Assembly: GCA_028023455.1 (NCBI GenBank)
Contig: JAQFVV010012416.1
Coordinates: 5,993,594-6,057,593, forward strand
DNA from: Epiperipatus broadwayi
Taxonomy: Eukaryota; Onychophora; Udeonychophora; Euonychophora; Peripatidae
Direction: 5' to 3'
Length of the DNA: 64,000 bases
The position numbers and the translations under genes are program-made. The notes beneath the pieces were generated by a model. It did no database searches and was not told where the DNA came from. It saw only the letters and a program-made list of their open reading frames with translations. The stretch's first letter is position 1; the number at the start of each line of letters is the position of its first letter. This document shows positions 34,360 to 44,580 of the stretch, piece after piece.

Positions 34360-34562
34360 ATATGAGCCTTGGTTATATATATGTATGGGAGATGGTAATC
34401 TGGACCAACTGATGAGTGCTGGTTTAGCATGAAATATGTATATTGGTGATTATTTATCTTTTCTGCAAGTGTGTGATCATGTGTATCAGTAGTATGAGAT
34501 AGTATGGATGTGAAGGTGATTGAAAGTCTGAGTTCAAATCCCCTATATTTACAATTAGGCTC
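34360..34562 (+). repeat. FB-1 repeat, copy e (carries intact hammerhead)
   Basis: Plus-sense FB-1 body from gccttggttatatatatgta to gtctgagttcaaatccccta. The front part is missing. It contains the ribozyme 34397-34451. Confidence 0.8.
34397..34451 (+). ncRNA. Hammerhead ribozyme, intact core (FB-1)
   Basis: Order: AATC, tgga, CCAA (stem I 5' side), CTGATGA, GTGCTGGTTTAGCAT (stem II, with a G.U closing pair), GAA, ATATGTAT (near-palindromic stem III), A (cleavage residue), TTGG, t, GATT (stem I 3' side). CCAA pairs with TTGG and AATC with GATT. All invariant core bases C3, U4, G5, A6, G8, A9, G12, A13 and A14 are present. It should be a type I hammerhead. Activity is inferred, not shown. Confidence 0.75.
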
Positions 34563-35199
34563 CAGGCTTAAGAGTACCTGGTATTTCAAATCTTATATCA
34601 ATTGATACAATTTTAAATGACATTACAGTAATATCAATTAGAAAAATTGTTGTTGTTTTTTTAAATATGAATGCATGACTTGAGAAGAATGAACCAGAAT
34701 GGTTGAAAATGATGATATTGGCTTCACGAATTAGTCTATTATTTTTGAACTTTTACAATAATTCACTATAAAAACAGGAAAACATCTACACTTAATAATG
34801 GGACTATTTGGATTATAAAATGTAATTAAGAGACAGGATGTAAAAGAAATACTATACCAGAATTGGTAGGCTGACATTGCTAATCAGACCATAAATTAGT
34901 ACTTATGACAATGATAGTTGTATTAAAAATAGTTCCTATTCCAAACATATTGATAGAAAAAAATGTGGTTATTCTTTATCAATAACTACAACTCCTGAAA
35001 AAATTCAATAACTATTGAACACTTAAACTGCCAAATTGCATTTTCAAACTGATCAGATAGTTGTGGTTATGAATAATTCTTTCAGTGGATCCACTAAAAT
35101 GAATAAACTTGATCGATTTCCAGGTGATAAATTTATTATTAGTGGCTTGATTACAAGGAAACATTTGGTTATCTCTGTTTGACAGATGAATAAAATGAA
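34563..35199. other. AT-rich sequence, no gene seen
   Basis: No recognised repeat; overlapping chance ORFs at 35012-35274. Confidence 0.45.
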
Positions 35200-35715
35200 T
35201 ATGGGTAACCATAAACAATCCAATAGCAAATTCAACATACAATAGTGCCACCAAGTGTACGCGTTCATAATCAATAGATGCAGGAAGGGGTGTGCATAAA
35301 ATCTCTTATCTAGTGCCTAGTCATCCAATGTTCTCAGACTATGTTCTAGTTTGTGCCTGTCATCAGTGAGTATTGGATTTGAAATCATAACACCTACATC
35401 TTAGGATCTAATGCACCCTCCAGCAGCCATCTTTTACTATCTAGTTAATTATAAAGCTAGGAGCCCAAGATTTAAACACAATAATGTTTTCAACCCAAGT
35501 TCATTCACTTGCATAGTCATATAGATCTGAACTCAGTTCAGCATCTATATATTTTGATGTCATTCTTTTTCATAAACCACAGTCACCATTATCCTATGAC
35601 AAGGTTTGCACTTGGTGGCACTATTGCATGGAGAGGTTGCTACTGTTATTAATGGCCTGTGTAAATATATGAAATGGTTATCATGTGATGTTCTGATGGT
35701 CATAAACAATATAGT
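35200..35715. repeat. FB-2 fold-back repeat, copy a
   Basis: The left arm (acaatagtgccaccaagtgt, then gtgcctagtcatccaatgtt) and right end (tttgcacttggtggcactat, then atcatgtgatgttctgatgg) are inverted copies of the FB-2 end. The hammerhead-like core on the minus strand is mutated (GAAC in place of GAAA). Confidence 0.7.
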
Positions 35716-36079
35716 AAAAACATGAAAATTTTAAAAAAAATTAATAATAAATAAAAGTTAAAAGAAGGTTTAATAATGATTTCTGTTAATAAGAGTAATG
35801 TGATGTATTGTGACTTCTCTTTAAACGAAGTCAAGAATATCTCAGCAATTATGCCTGGATAAACCTGTTAGCCACTTTATTATCCATTCCCCACTCTAAA
35901 TTTTCCCATATTCTGCTCCATTCCATTTCCATAACATAATCTTTGTCAACTCTATAACCTTTATATCTAAATCCCCTTTATCTTTTCCCAAACCCAGCAT
36001 AAAAACCAATAATTCACTTTCTGTATAATCACTTTTTTCATATTTATTCTTCCATAACTTCATTATATGTACCCTTTCT
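35716..36079. other. AT-rich sequence with a shared repeat scrap
   Basis: gaagtcaagaatatctcagc (about 35825) matches 20698-20720 in the transposon-like repeat. No gene supported. Confidence 0.4.
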
Positions 36080-36335
36080 GTTTTCAAGCATTTACATTCA
36101 ATTAACAGTAGTGCCACCAAGTGCAATCTTTTGTAAACAATGGATGCAGAAAGGTTTGTGCATAAAATCCCTATCATCCAATACCTCCAGACTAGTTTTT
36201 AGCTTGTGGCTTTCATCAGTGAAGAGACTTTGATTTGAGAGCACTGCACCTAGATCTTAGGATCTAATACAACCCTCCAGCAGCCACCTTTCATGTTTAA
36301 GCTTATAAAATGGTGACCATGTGATGATTTCTATG
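36080..36335 (-). repeat. FB-2 fragment, minus arm
   Basis: agtagtgccaccaagtgcaa through accctccagcagccaccttt is one FB-2 arm. On the minus strand the core reads CTGATGA, then an AGCCACAAGCT stem, then AAAA in place of GAAA, so it is broken. Confidence 0.7.
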
Positions 36336-36594
36336 ATCACTTCAGATATTTCATTCTTACATTGGAAAAAATTTATTGAACTGACATCATTATCTTAAGT
36401 CAGAGAATGGGATTCTTTCTGTACAATACATTATTTTAAAATGATGAAAAGATTGTTTTGATCATTTTTTGAATAATGATAAATCACTTTTACTGATTCG
36501 GATTTAGATGGAGATATACATCTTGATCAAATTAAAACAACTCTTTGTCAAATTAAAAATGTAAAAATGCAAATCTTAATAAAGTATATCTACT

Positions 36595-36965
36595 CTTTCC
36601 TATTGCATTGCCAAATGTATACCATATAATACTCAATTGTCCAAACACTTTACTACCCTACAATGCTTTATTTTCCACTCTTTTTCTACAGTTTACAGTT
36701 TCGATTGCCCCAGCAATTTTCTTCAGAACATTATATCTCTTAATCTCAACTGTTACAGTTGAGATTGGGAGATATAATGTTCTGAAGAAGATTTCTGGGG
36801 CAATTGAAACTGTAAACTGTAACAGTTGAGATTAGGGGATATAATGTTCTGAAGAAGATTGCTGGGGTAATCAAAACTGTAGAAAAAGAGTGGGAAATAA
36901 AGCATTGTAAAGTAGTAAAATGTTTGGACAATTGAGTACTTAATAAAGTATCTGGTAGGAAGTGA
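36595..36965. repeat. FB-3 fold-back repeat with duplicated right arm
   Basis: The left arm 36602-36745 folds onto a right arm that occurs twice in tandem (about 36755-36815 and 36825-36885): each has gttctgaagaagatt(t/g)ctgg and caattgaaactgt or its variant. The outer end agtaaaatgtttggacaatt is complementary to aattgtccaaacactttact. ORFs here are arm echoes. Confidence 0.85.
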
Positions 36966-37424
36966 AACATGGTAGTGAAATATTAATTTCAAAGGTATTA
37001 GAATTGATTAAAAATATACCAACCCATGAGCAATGTTGCCTGATTTTAAAAATATTTCTACTGTTCTACAACTTATAAAAATAAAGAGTGAAATAATTAT
37101 CATAGAATATCATTGTGATCATGCAATAATGGTAGAATAAAATATTTAAAAGCTAAAGATTCATAGATAACAGCTCAACTAAAATTTCAGATGCTAAAGT
37201 ATCACGTGATTTCCTAAGCGATAAACAAAACAGTTATTTATATTACGATTTGCTACTCTAAAGGCGCTTTTAAGGACTATTGATTTTTTTTTCAGCCATA
37301 AATGAAAGAATAACAATGGTTTAATATTATAATAATCTCAAATAATGATCTTTAAAGAATAATTTAATATATATTTATATTGTATCAAATAACTACACAC
37401 TATCGCATATTCTTTTCAAATCAT
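36966..37424. other. AT-rich sequence, no gene seen
   Basis: No feature recognised. Confidence 0.5.
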
Positions 37425-37515
37425 AGACAAATTACTCCCAAGACGCATTTCGTGCTGAACTAGCACTCATCAGTTGGCCCAAATCACCGTCTCATATATA
37501 TCTTTATTATATGTA
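37425..37515 (-). repeat. FB-1 fragment with intact hammerhead
   Basis: A short minus-sense piece of FB-1 holding little more than the ribozyme (37431-37484) plus the atcaccgtctcatatatatc flank. Confidence 0.75.
37431..37484 (-). ncRNA. Hammerhead ribozyme, intact core with GUC cleavage triplet (FB-1)
   Basis: Minus-sense order: ATT, CCAA, CTGATGA, GTGCTAGTTCAGCAC (stem II, perfect five pairs closed by G-C), GAA, ATGCGT (stem III, self-complementary with G.U), C, TTGG, AAT. CCAA pairs with TTGG, and ATT with AAT across an internal loop. The cleavage triplet is the classical GUC. This is the best-formed hammerhead seen in the window. Confidence 0.8.
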
Positions 37516-38457
37516 CAGCATTATTAAATTAATATTTTAAAAAATTATAATTAATTAAATTTAAAAATATTACAAAAAGAAGGTTTATGAATTTAATAAA
37601 ATTTATGATCAGAATAAAGCCATAATTAGTTTTGAAAAACAATTTTAAAACAAGTTGAAGATTAGAGTACATTTATAATATTTAATTATGAGCACGTTTT
37701 AAGTAACAGGAAAACTTATATAAGATGGTGATGACGATATTAATAAAATTAATAAAACGTTTTAATGAGGGACGAAAATTTCATTATTTTCTGATGCAGC
37801 TCTGGTAAAGTGTCATTGCAAATTATGTGTGCGCATGTTAAAAATTTAGCATCTACATCAGTCACGGTCTACACATACACACGCGCATATATATATATGT
37901 AGTATAAATGAAAGAATAGATACAAAAGAGATTATTTATTTTTTAAAAGTTTAGTTGTAGATAGGTCATTCTTTAAGTTGAATAGTTAAGCAAGTTTGCA
38001 GTTTAACCATAAAACTAAAGCTTAGCGTATAGCTGGTAAATTACACTTTAAATAATTTGCTTCCGAAGTATTGATTTCTCATCAGAAGTTTAATGAGATC
38101 TGGTAGTGATTGACTAAGTCGTTCATCTCCCACTAACTATTAATCAATATCTCATTTAAGCCAACTTCCATTTATCATTAAAGGTTCCTGTTTTAATATT
38201 CAGGTTCACATTAGCATTTTTTAACAAGTAAAGTCTAATACAGTATATATATAAAATTACGAGAAAAAAATATAATAATAATAAATGATGAAGACGAAAA
38301 GCACTGAGAATTCTTCTGTTTATGTAAAACCTAACTTAAGCTAAGTAGTTCTTGGGATATATGAAGAGCTAAAAATATGGAAAATGTGGTGCCCAAATCA
38401 ATAAAACTCTTAATTTGTGTGTATCTCATGTTGTGTGAATATTTTGCTGTGTACTAA
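37516..38457. other. AT-rich sequence, no gene seen
   Basis: Contains a short cacacgcgcatatatatata run (about 37878). No ORF of note. Confidence 0.5.
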
Positions 38458-38940
38458 TTAGAAGGGATTTAAACACAGACTTTCAAACTACCTTCAGTCA
38501 TCCACTCCATCTTGTATAACCGATACACATGACTACATACATGTAAAAAAGATAATGCTCTTCAATATACGCATTTTCTGCTGAACCAGCATTCATCATT
38601 TTAGTCCGAATCATCAGCGCCCACACATATAAACAGTCAGTGCTCAGTTTATAATTTCAATGATGTAGATCGCGAAGAATTGGAGAGTAAAGAGGACAAG
38701 CCTGTCCATTAAAGTTTGAAGATTTTCTATATTTATATAAACCGAACATTGATTGTATATATGTGTGGGAGATGATAATCCGGACCAACTGATGAGTGCT
38801 GGTTCAGCATAAAATACATATATTGGAGATCATTTATCTTTTTCATATTATGTGGTCATGTGTATCGGTTATAGAAGATGAAGTGGAGCATTGAAGGGGG
38901 CTTGAAAGTCTGAGTTCAAATACCCTCTAATTATATCTAT
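38458..38940. repeat. FB-1 repeat, copy f (inverted pair)
   Basis: The left minus-sense arm from aagggatttaaacacagact and the right plus-sense arm ending gtctgagttcaaataccctc form an inverted pair. Hammerheads in both arms are broken: left AATGATGA (C3 and U4 lost), right AAAA in place of GAAA. Confidence 0.85.
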
Positions 38941-39830
38941 CTTAAATATATACACTATACTTGTATTCAAATATGTTGTAATATTATCTCTACTTAATAA
39001 AAAAATATTTTCAATAAACCGCTCACTTTATATAATCTAGTGAAAACTAATTTATTTATTTTTCTATTTTAAATATGATAAATAAAAAAAAGAGGGTGCA
39101 TTTTATTCATTTTTTAACAGAAAAGTAATTTGACTTTTTCAGATACAGGCCTGTTTTGTATTGGAATGCAAAGGTACAATGTGCCTGGGTACAAAATTTC
39201 CCAAATTTGGTAATAACTTTACTGTATTTTCTACCAGTACCTTTAATAGTTGGTTCAAAAGAAAAATTCTTTTCAAATTAAAATTAATATTAAAAAATCA
39301 TTTGTGTTTGACTATGTCCTAAGAAAATTTAAAAATTTATCTTTAGAAAATAAAATAGATTAGACATCGTAAACAGTAATTTAAAGTGAGTGGTCTATCC
39401 TCACGCTTTCACTTTCAGTACTTAAGATTTGCCCATATATAAGCATTTGGGTTGGATAGAATAAGTGGATTCATTTTATTCTTTCCTAAATACTATATCT
39501 TGTGTTGGGAGTCAAAGTATTCATTTATTATTAACACTCATAAAAAGCGCATGTACAATAGCTTGACAGGCTGATCTTTAATGTATTCAAAAGATATTGT
39601 AAAAGATTTTTTCTGTAATGAAATGAAAGCCGGAAGAAAATCTCTGTAGACACAAGTAAGAATGTTTTTTTTACTATTTGTGTTTTTTGTTTATTTCAAT
39701 ATACATTCCTCTTAAGGTTCAGTATAATAAAGTGATTCACAGAGTACTTCAGGATCTTTTAAATTTTAATGGAAGAGGGCACAAAAATTTTTCACCCAGA
39801 GATTACAAATTTAAGGAATAGACCTATTCC
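38941..39830. other. AT-rich sequence, no gene seen
   Basis: No feature recognised. Confidence 0.5.
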
Positions 39831-39831
39831 G

Positions 39832-40110
39832 ATCATCATCATCATCATCATCAACCATTAACAACCCACTGTAGGATGAAGGTCTCTCCAAGTTCAATCC
39901 AACTTTTCCAATCTTTAGCTTCTCTTCTCCACATCACCCTTGCACACTTTCTTATTTCATCCATCCATTTCACATGTGGTCTCTTTCTGGGTCTTTTACA
40001 ATCTCTTGGTATCCGGTTTAAAATTTGAATTGTCCATCTATTATCATCTCTTCTAGAAATATGTCCAGCCCAACTCCACTTCAGTCTTTTAACTTTTTCA
40101 ATGAGGCCAT
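39832..40110 (-). pseudogene. RTE 3' fragment, open reading frame preserved
   Basis: The minus-strand frame reads LIEKVKRLKWSWAGHISRRDDNRW, split here at any convenient point, and ends GETFILQWVVNG, matching the C-terminus of the RTE at 16570-16815. The gat-repeat tail (tcatcatcatcatcatc, 39835-39851) marks the 3' end. Unlike the main copy it keeps the A run intact, showing where that copy lost one base. It is 5'-truncated, typical of aborted reverse transcription. Confidence 0.88.
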
Positions 40111-40727
40111 GAAAAGAAGAAAATGTCATTAGAAGATACTATTATGACTTTTCTTCAATATCTGCAATTGAGTAAACATTAATTGTAAACAAATTTAAAG
40201 GTATAGAATGATAAGCAAGATTTGAAGAATAAAGCAAAAGATGAATAAGTTTGAAGAAGATTGAATCTTCAGTAAGATCTCAAAAGTTTGTTTACTGTTT
40301 TAAAAATTGAATGTTTTTTGACTGAGAAAATATTAAATAATTGTAATGTGGTGAAAAGTGAGATATTCTCCTTTTAGAAGATATCGGACATTTTTATGTC
40401 ATATTGCTAGCAATATAAAGTGAGAGCACTGACTGTGGCCCTGTGGACTAAAATAGTTTATTTTAAAAAATGAAAAAAAAAATGACCACGCTCATGTAAC
40501 TGTAAATTCCAACAGGTTTAGATCACATTATAAGACGAGTAGAAGTGAAATATAAATATATATATTTAATAAAATTAACCACAGCTTTGCATTAGATGTA
40601 AAATTAAATATAGAAAAAACTTGCAGGATTAGCTAATTTTCAAATTTACTAATTTTAAATCAAATGTTCATTTCTAAACACATAGCCTGTATAATATATT
40701 GCCTAAAACAGACACCATGCAAATAAA

Positions 40728-40728
<1 letters not shown>
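40111..40728. other. AT-rich sequence, no gene seen
   Basis: No feature recognised. Confidence 0.5.

Positions 40729-40816
<88 letters not shown>
40729..40816. repeat. (AAT)n microsatellite, ~29 units
   Basis: An uninterrupted run of aat/ata triplets. Confidence 0.98.
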
Positions 40817-40818
<2 letters not shown>

Positions 40819-41534
40819 TGACTCATAACTCAGGTCACATGATATTCAACTGATACTTGAGCTGTGATCTATGGATTTTGAGATTTAGTCCATAGGGCAA
40901 ACCAATAATGATTGGTTAAAGAAAATTATAAATCACAAGAATTTATTGAAAATATTGTTAGCAAGAAATTTCTCATGCATGTTTTAACTTGTATCAACTC
41001 ATTGATACATGCCAGTAAATGTTTAGTATGTGAAACTTGCAACTGAATGGCAAAGCCATTTTCTATTATAAAAGTTTGATATATTCAGATTTAAAGTGTT
41101 CTTATAGAGGAACCTTTGGTCTAACCGTTAAAAATGGTTCACAAAAAATTGATACATCAATACTGATTTTTAAAACATTGCCGCTTCCAGAAAACAACAA
41201 ATAATTTTGTACTAGAGACTCATTTCTAAAATATGGTTTCTGTGTTAATTCTAGAAGAAGAAAAAATTACTTCATACAAAAAAATTGGGATAGCATTCAA
41301 AAATTAATGGAAAAAATAAAGCAGAAAAGTTTTTGAAAAAAAAATACTAAAGTTTTAATATAATAATGGAAATTAGAAGAATAAATATTTAAATTATCAA
41401 TTTTTCATATATAATGTTAAAGAATATAGAAAAATAAAACTCTGTGGAATTTTTAAGTATCATAAAAAAAAAAATAGCTATTATAAAATAAGGCAAAATA
41501 AAGAATTAAATAAAATGATTTTTAAAACACAGAA
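40817..41534. other. AT-rich sequence, no gene seen
   Basis: No feature recognised. Confidence 0.5.
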
Positions 41535-42010
41535 AGTTGTGTTTTTTCTGAAGGTTTGTGATGATGGTTTTCTAGTTGTATTTTTATATTGGTATATTTC
41601 CATCATCTAATATGAGTATTGAATGTCTTTAGAAAAATTTAACTTTATTTAAATATTCCAAATACATTCAACTGTTATTAATAGCACATCAAACAGGTTA
41701 GTATATGCACAACATTTTGTGAGGTATTATTCTCCCCTCTTCTTTAGGTGTTGCTGGCCTGACCAGTGACAGTATTAGCATGGGATTTAAACCTGGGTCC
41801 TTAGATTCTTGATTATTGAATTTTAAGGTAATGCTCTAACCAACTGAGCCATCCTGATATACTTATCTATGAGGTTCCTCCTGATTTCTCCACTTTTTCC
41901 TAAGAGCAAAGTTGATTAGTGGTTTCTATACATTATGTATAGTCACACTAGGTTGGCTTATGGGATTTTTTTGCCATTGTCATGTGAGCAGCTTCTTTAA
42001 ATTTTCTTCT
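41535..42010 (-). repeat. Penelope 3' end with tRNA-like segment, minus copy
   Basis: On the minus strand it begins in the end of the endonuclease coding region (aaatttaaagaagctgctca, equivalent to KFKEAAH), then reads cataagccaacctagtgtga, aaccactaatcaactttgct, an A-box-like run, ggtttaaatcccatg, ggtcaggccagcaacaccta and the gatgatggaaata tail. The order is the same as at 29480-29950. Confidence 0.8.
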
Positions 42011-42028
42011 TTGTAGTAATGCATGGAA

Positions 42029-42420
42029 ACCACTAATCAACTTTGCTCTTAGGAAGAAGTGATGAAATCAGGAGGAACCTCATAGATAAGTATATGAAAT
42101 TTCTACTGACTGTTGCCTTTGGCAGGATGGCTCAGTTAGTTAGTGTTACCTTAAAATTCAATAATCAAGAATCTAAGAATCCAGGTTCGAATCCAATGCT
42201 AGTACTGTCACTGGTCAGGCCAGCAACACCTGAAGAAGATTGGAGAATAATACCTCTCAAAACATTGTGCATATATCAACCTGTTTGATATGCTATTACT
42301 AACAGTTAAATGTATTTGGAATATTTAAATAAAGTTAAATTTTTCTAAAGATATTCAATATGCATATTAGATGATGGAAATAGTCCAATATAAAAATACA
42401 AACAAAAAGATGTCATTCAA
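42029..42420 (+). repeat. Penelope 3' end with tRNA-like segment, plus copy
   Basis: aaaccactaatcaactttgc, then aggatggctcagttagttag (A-box-like), ccaggttcgaatccaatg (B box), cactggtcaggccagcaaca and aaataaagttaaatttttc. It lies head-to-head with 41535-42010. Such inverted partial copies are common for Penelope insertions. Confidence 0.82.
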
Positions 42421-42444
42421 AAGGCATTAAAAATTCTTGATATT

Positions 42445-42695
42445 TGACATAATATATTTCACGTGATCACCATTTCTTATTCTTGCTCATAACTGTTATT
42501 AAAACAGGCAATACTTTCCATACAGTAGTGCCACTCACTGATGAAAGCCACAAGCTAGAAACTAGTCACTGGGGATATTGGATGAGTAGGCAATAGATAG
42601 GGATTTTATGCACAAGCCTTCTGGCATCCATTGATTACTCTGGTTTGCACTGAATAGCACTACTGTATGGAGAGTTTTGCCTGTTTTAATAAAAT
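42445..42695 (+). repeat. FB-2 repeat, copy b (shortened)
   Basis: The left end (tactttccatacagtagtgc) joins directly to the right arm (cactgatgaaagccacaagc) and ends agagttttgcctgttttaat. Most of the left arm is missing. Carries the hammerhead-like core at 42532-42574. Confidence 0.8.
42532..42574 (+). ncRNA. Hammerhead-like core (FB-2) with covarying stem II
   Basis: Order: CACTCA, CTGATGA, A, AGC, CACAA, GCT, A, GAA, ACTAGT, C, AC, TGGGG. Stem II is AGC/GCT here but GGC/GCC in other copies, a paired change. Stem III is the palindrome ACTAGT. The A.A pair that would close stem II is non-canonical, so activity is doubtful. Confidence 0.45.
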
Positions 42696-42899
42696 AATAT
42701 ATTTGTCATATATGCCAAATCACAGTCAATTGATATCAATATAGTTATATTTTAACAATAACGTATAGTAGCAAAAACCATCAGTATATGTTGACAAAAA
42801 CAGATGAAGGCAGAACCAAGCTGATTTAATTTTAAAAAAGGATTTTATATAGCAAAACACAACTTACTGCTTTGTTGTTATTCTGTTAGTATATGAATA

Positions 42900-43265
42900 A
42901 TTAAATATAGGGATTTGAACTTAGGATTTTTAGTCTATATTCATCCTCCACTCCATCTCAAACATAAATGATTCCAAATATACATATTCGTGCAGAACCA
43001 ACACTCATCAGTTGGGCTGAATCATAATCTCTGACACATATATACAATACGTGCTCTGCTTTTATTAAGATAGCAATTTCTTAAACTTTAATGGACAGGC
43101 TTCAATCTTCTCACCCTTCCAACAATTCAACCATCCATTTCATTGATAAACCAATGATGGTACATTCAAAGCTCTTGTTGGATTTGATATTGTTGTTTGA
43201 GGTGGAGTTGAGGATATAATATAGGCTGAAAATCCTAAGTTCAAATCCCTCTGTTTGCTACAGTA
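42900..43265 (-). repeat. FB-1 repeat, copy g
   Basis: Minus-sense body from agggatttgaacttaggatt to an inverted end cctaagttcaaatccctctg. The hammerhead (about 42975-43035) keeps CTGATGA but has lost one A after GAA, leaving stem III misaligned. Confidence 0.8.
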
Positions 43266-43865
43266 AACATTCAGTATACTGAATGAATGGGTTAATAATA
43301 TATGAATGAGTAGTACATTTAAAATTTCTTTATTTATTTATCTTTAACTACATATGTATGTAATTGAAATGGAAGTAACTACCTCCTATTGAGTTATATG
43401 ATGTCAAAAACCATGAAAAGATACAATGATACCACTATTTCTTTAAGCTCTGTTGTTATATAAGCTCAGTGTTTAAAGTAGAGTTTTTCTCATCCCATAA
43501 TTCAATGAGAGGTAGTTAATTCTGTTTTAATTACAGTTGCTTAACAGTTATGATTATTTATTACTGCACATATAGGTATATCTGGTTGAAAATGAATTTA
43601 TTTACTTATAATAAAAAGGCAGCTATCATCACAAGTAAAAATGATGCTGGAATATGCATAGTATCTTGGATACCCCTATTACAGAAGATGAAGTCGTAAA
43701 TTGGCATTGAAAGCTGGGCCACGTTGAGTATAACCTGAGAAAATGAAATAGTAAATTGGAAAAAAATAATTCAAATTGTTGTCAAGTTAAACAAAAGTAT
43801 AAGAAAATAAAGTACCATTTGTCATCTTTAAAAGTTTTACACCAGTAATTAGTATTTAATGAGTG
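43266..43865. other. AT-rich sequence, no gene seen
   Basis: No feature recognised. Confidence 0.5.
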
Positions 43866-43880
43866 CAATGTATTTTTTCT

Positions 43881-43978
43881 CATGTGTCATAGCATCAGCG
43901 GGGAAGTGAACTCACCAACCCGGGACAACTGCTTGTAAAGCAGCTGTTGCTGACCTCTCAACCACCGATGCTTGACTA
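43881..43978 (-). mobile_element. tRNA-Gly-derived SINE, copy 2
   Basis: Flanked by the 15-bp target-site duplication caatgtattttttct (43866-43880 and 43979-43993). The complement reads gtcaagcatcggtggttgag, then an anticodon arm with loop TTTACAA (anticodon TAC), a T arm with a 7-bp insertion-like change, and gctatgacacatg. The TSD shows true retroposition. Confidence 0.88.
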
Positions 43979-43993
43979 CAATGTATTTTTTCT

Positions 43994-44249
43994 TTTAAAC
44001 TTCTACAAACAGTTTTTCAGTCACTGAAGCTGGAAGAGAATAGACAATAAATGTATAAATACATAAATAAAGTCTTCTGAAATTCATCAATATTCAACTT
44101 GATAATTCTTTGTATATAAGCACTACCCTATTTTCAAATTTTGAAAACCCATCCATAGCATTGAAAGTTTTTCATTCGTTGAATCTACATTTTTTAAAAA
44201 TACAATAGTTAAATTTATTACCACTACTATTTCCTGCTTTACTACTATT
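43994..44249. other. AT-rich sequence, no gene seen
   Basis: No feature recognised. Confidence 0.5.
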
Positions 44250-44580
44250 ATCATAATAATACCATATAATACTAAATCACCCATGCACTTTACTACTGTT
44301 ACACATTGCTTAGTTTACCACCCTCTTTTCAGTTTACGTTTCTATTGCCCCATCAATCTTCTTCAGAACTTTTTATATCTCCTAACTTAAAAAATGTTTA
44401 AAATTTGAATTTAGCAGTTGAAGTTAGGAAATATAAAAAGTTCTGAAGAAGATTGCTGGTGCAATTGAAACTGTAAAAGAGGGTAGTAAATAAAGCATTA
44501 TGTAGCGGTAGTAAAGTGCATGGATGATTTAGTATTATATGGTATACATTTGTCAATGCAATAAGAAAGGGTAGTTATTA
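44250..44580. repeat. FB-3 fold-back repeat, copy c
   Basis: The left arm (taccatataatactaaatca, then tgccccatcaatcttcttca) is complementary to the right arm (ttctgaagaagattgctggt, then atttagtattatatggtata). The centre near 44385-44410 is AT-rich. This is the cleanest full palindrome of the family, about 320 bp. Confidence 0.88.

Noticed and set aside
36608-36992. Several overlapping ORFs on both strands with repeated peptide words
   Set aside because: They are translations of the arms of the FB-3 palindrome, which explains the mirrored peptides.
40729-40816. Satellite or CRISPR-like array
   Set aside because: Plain AAT microsatellite without spacers.
44250-44580. FB-3 as a third hammerhead family
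   Set aside because: CTGAAGA and GAAAC are present with a hairpin between, but the stem would need an unpaired base next to the core and no stem III plus UH plus stem I could be built convincingly. Left as a trace only.
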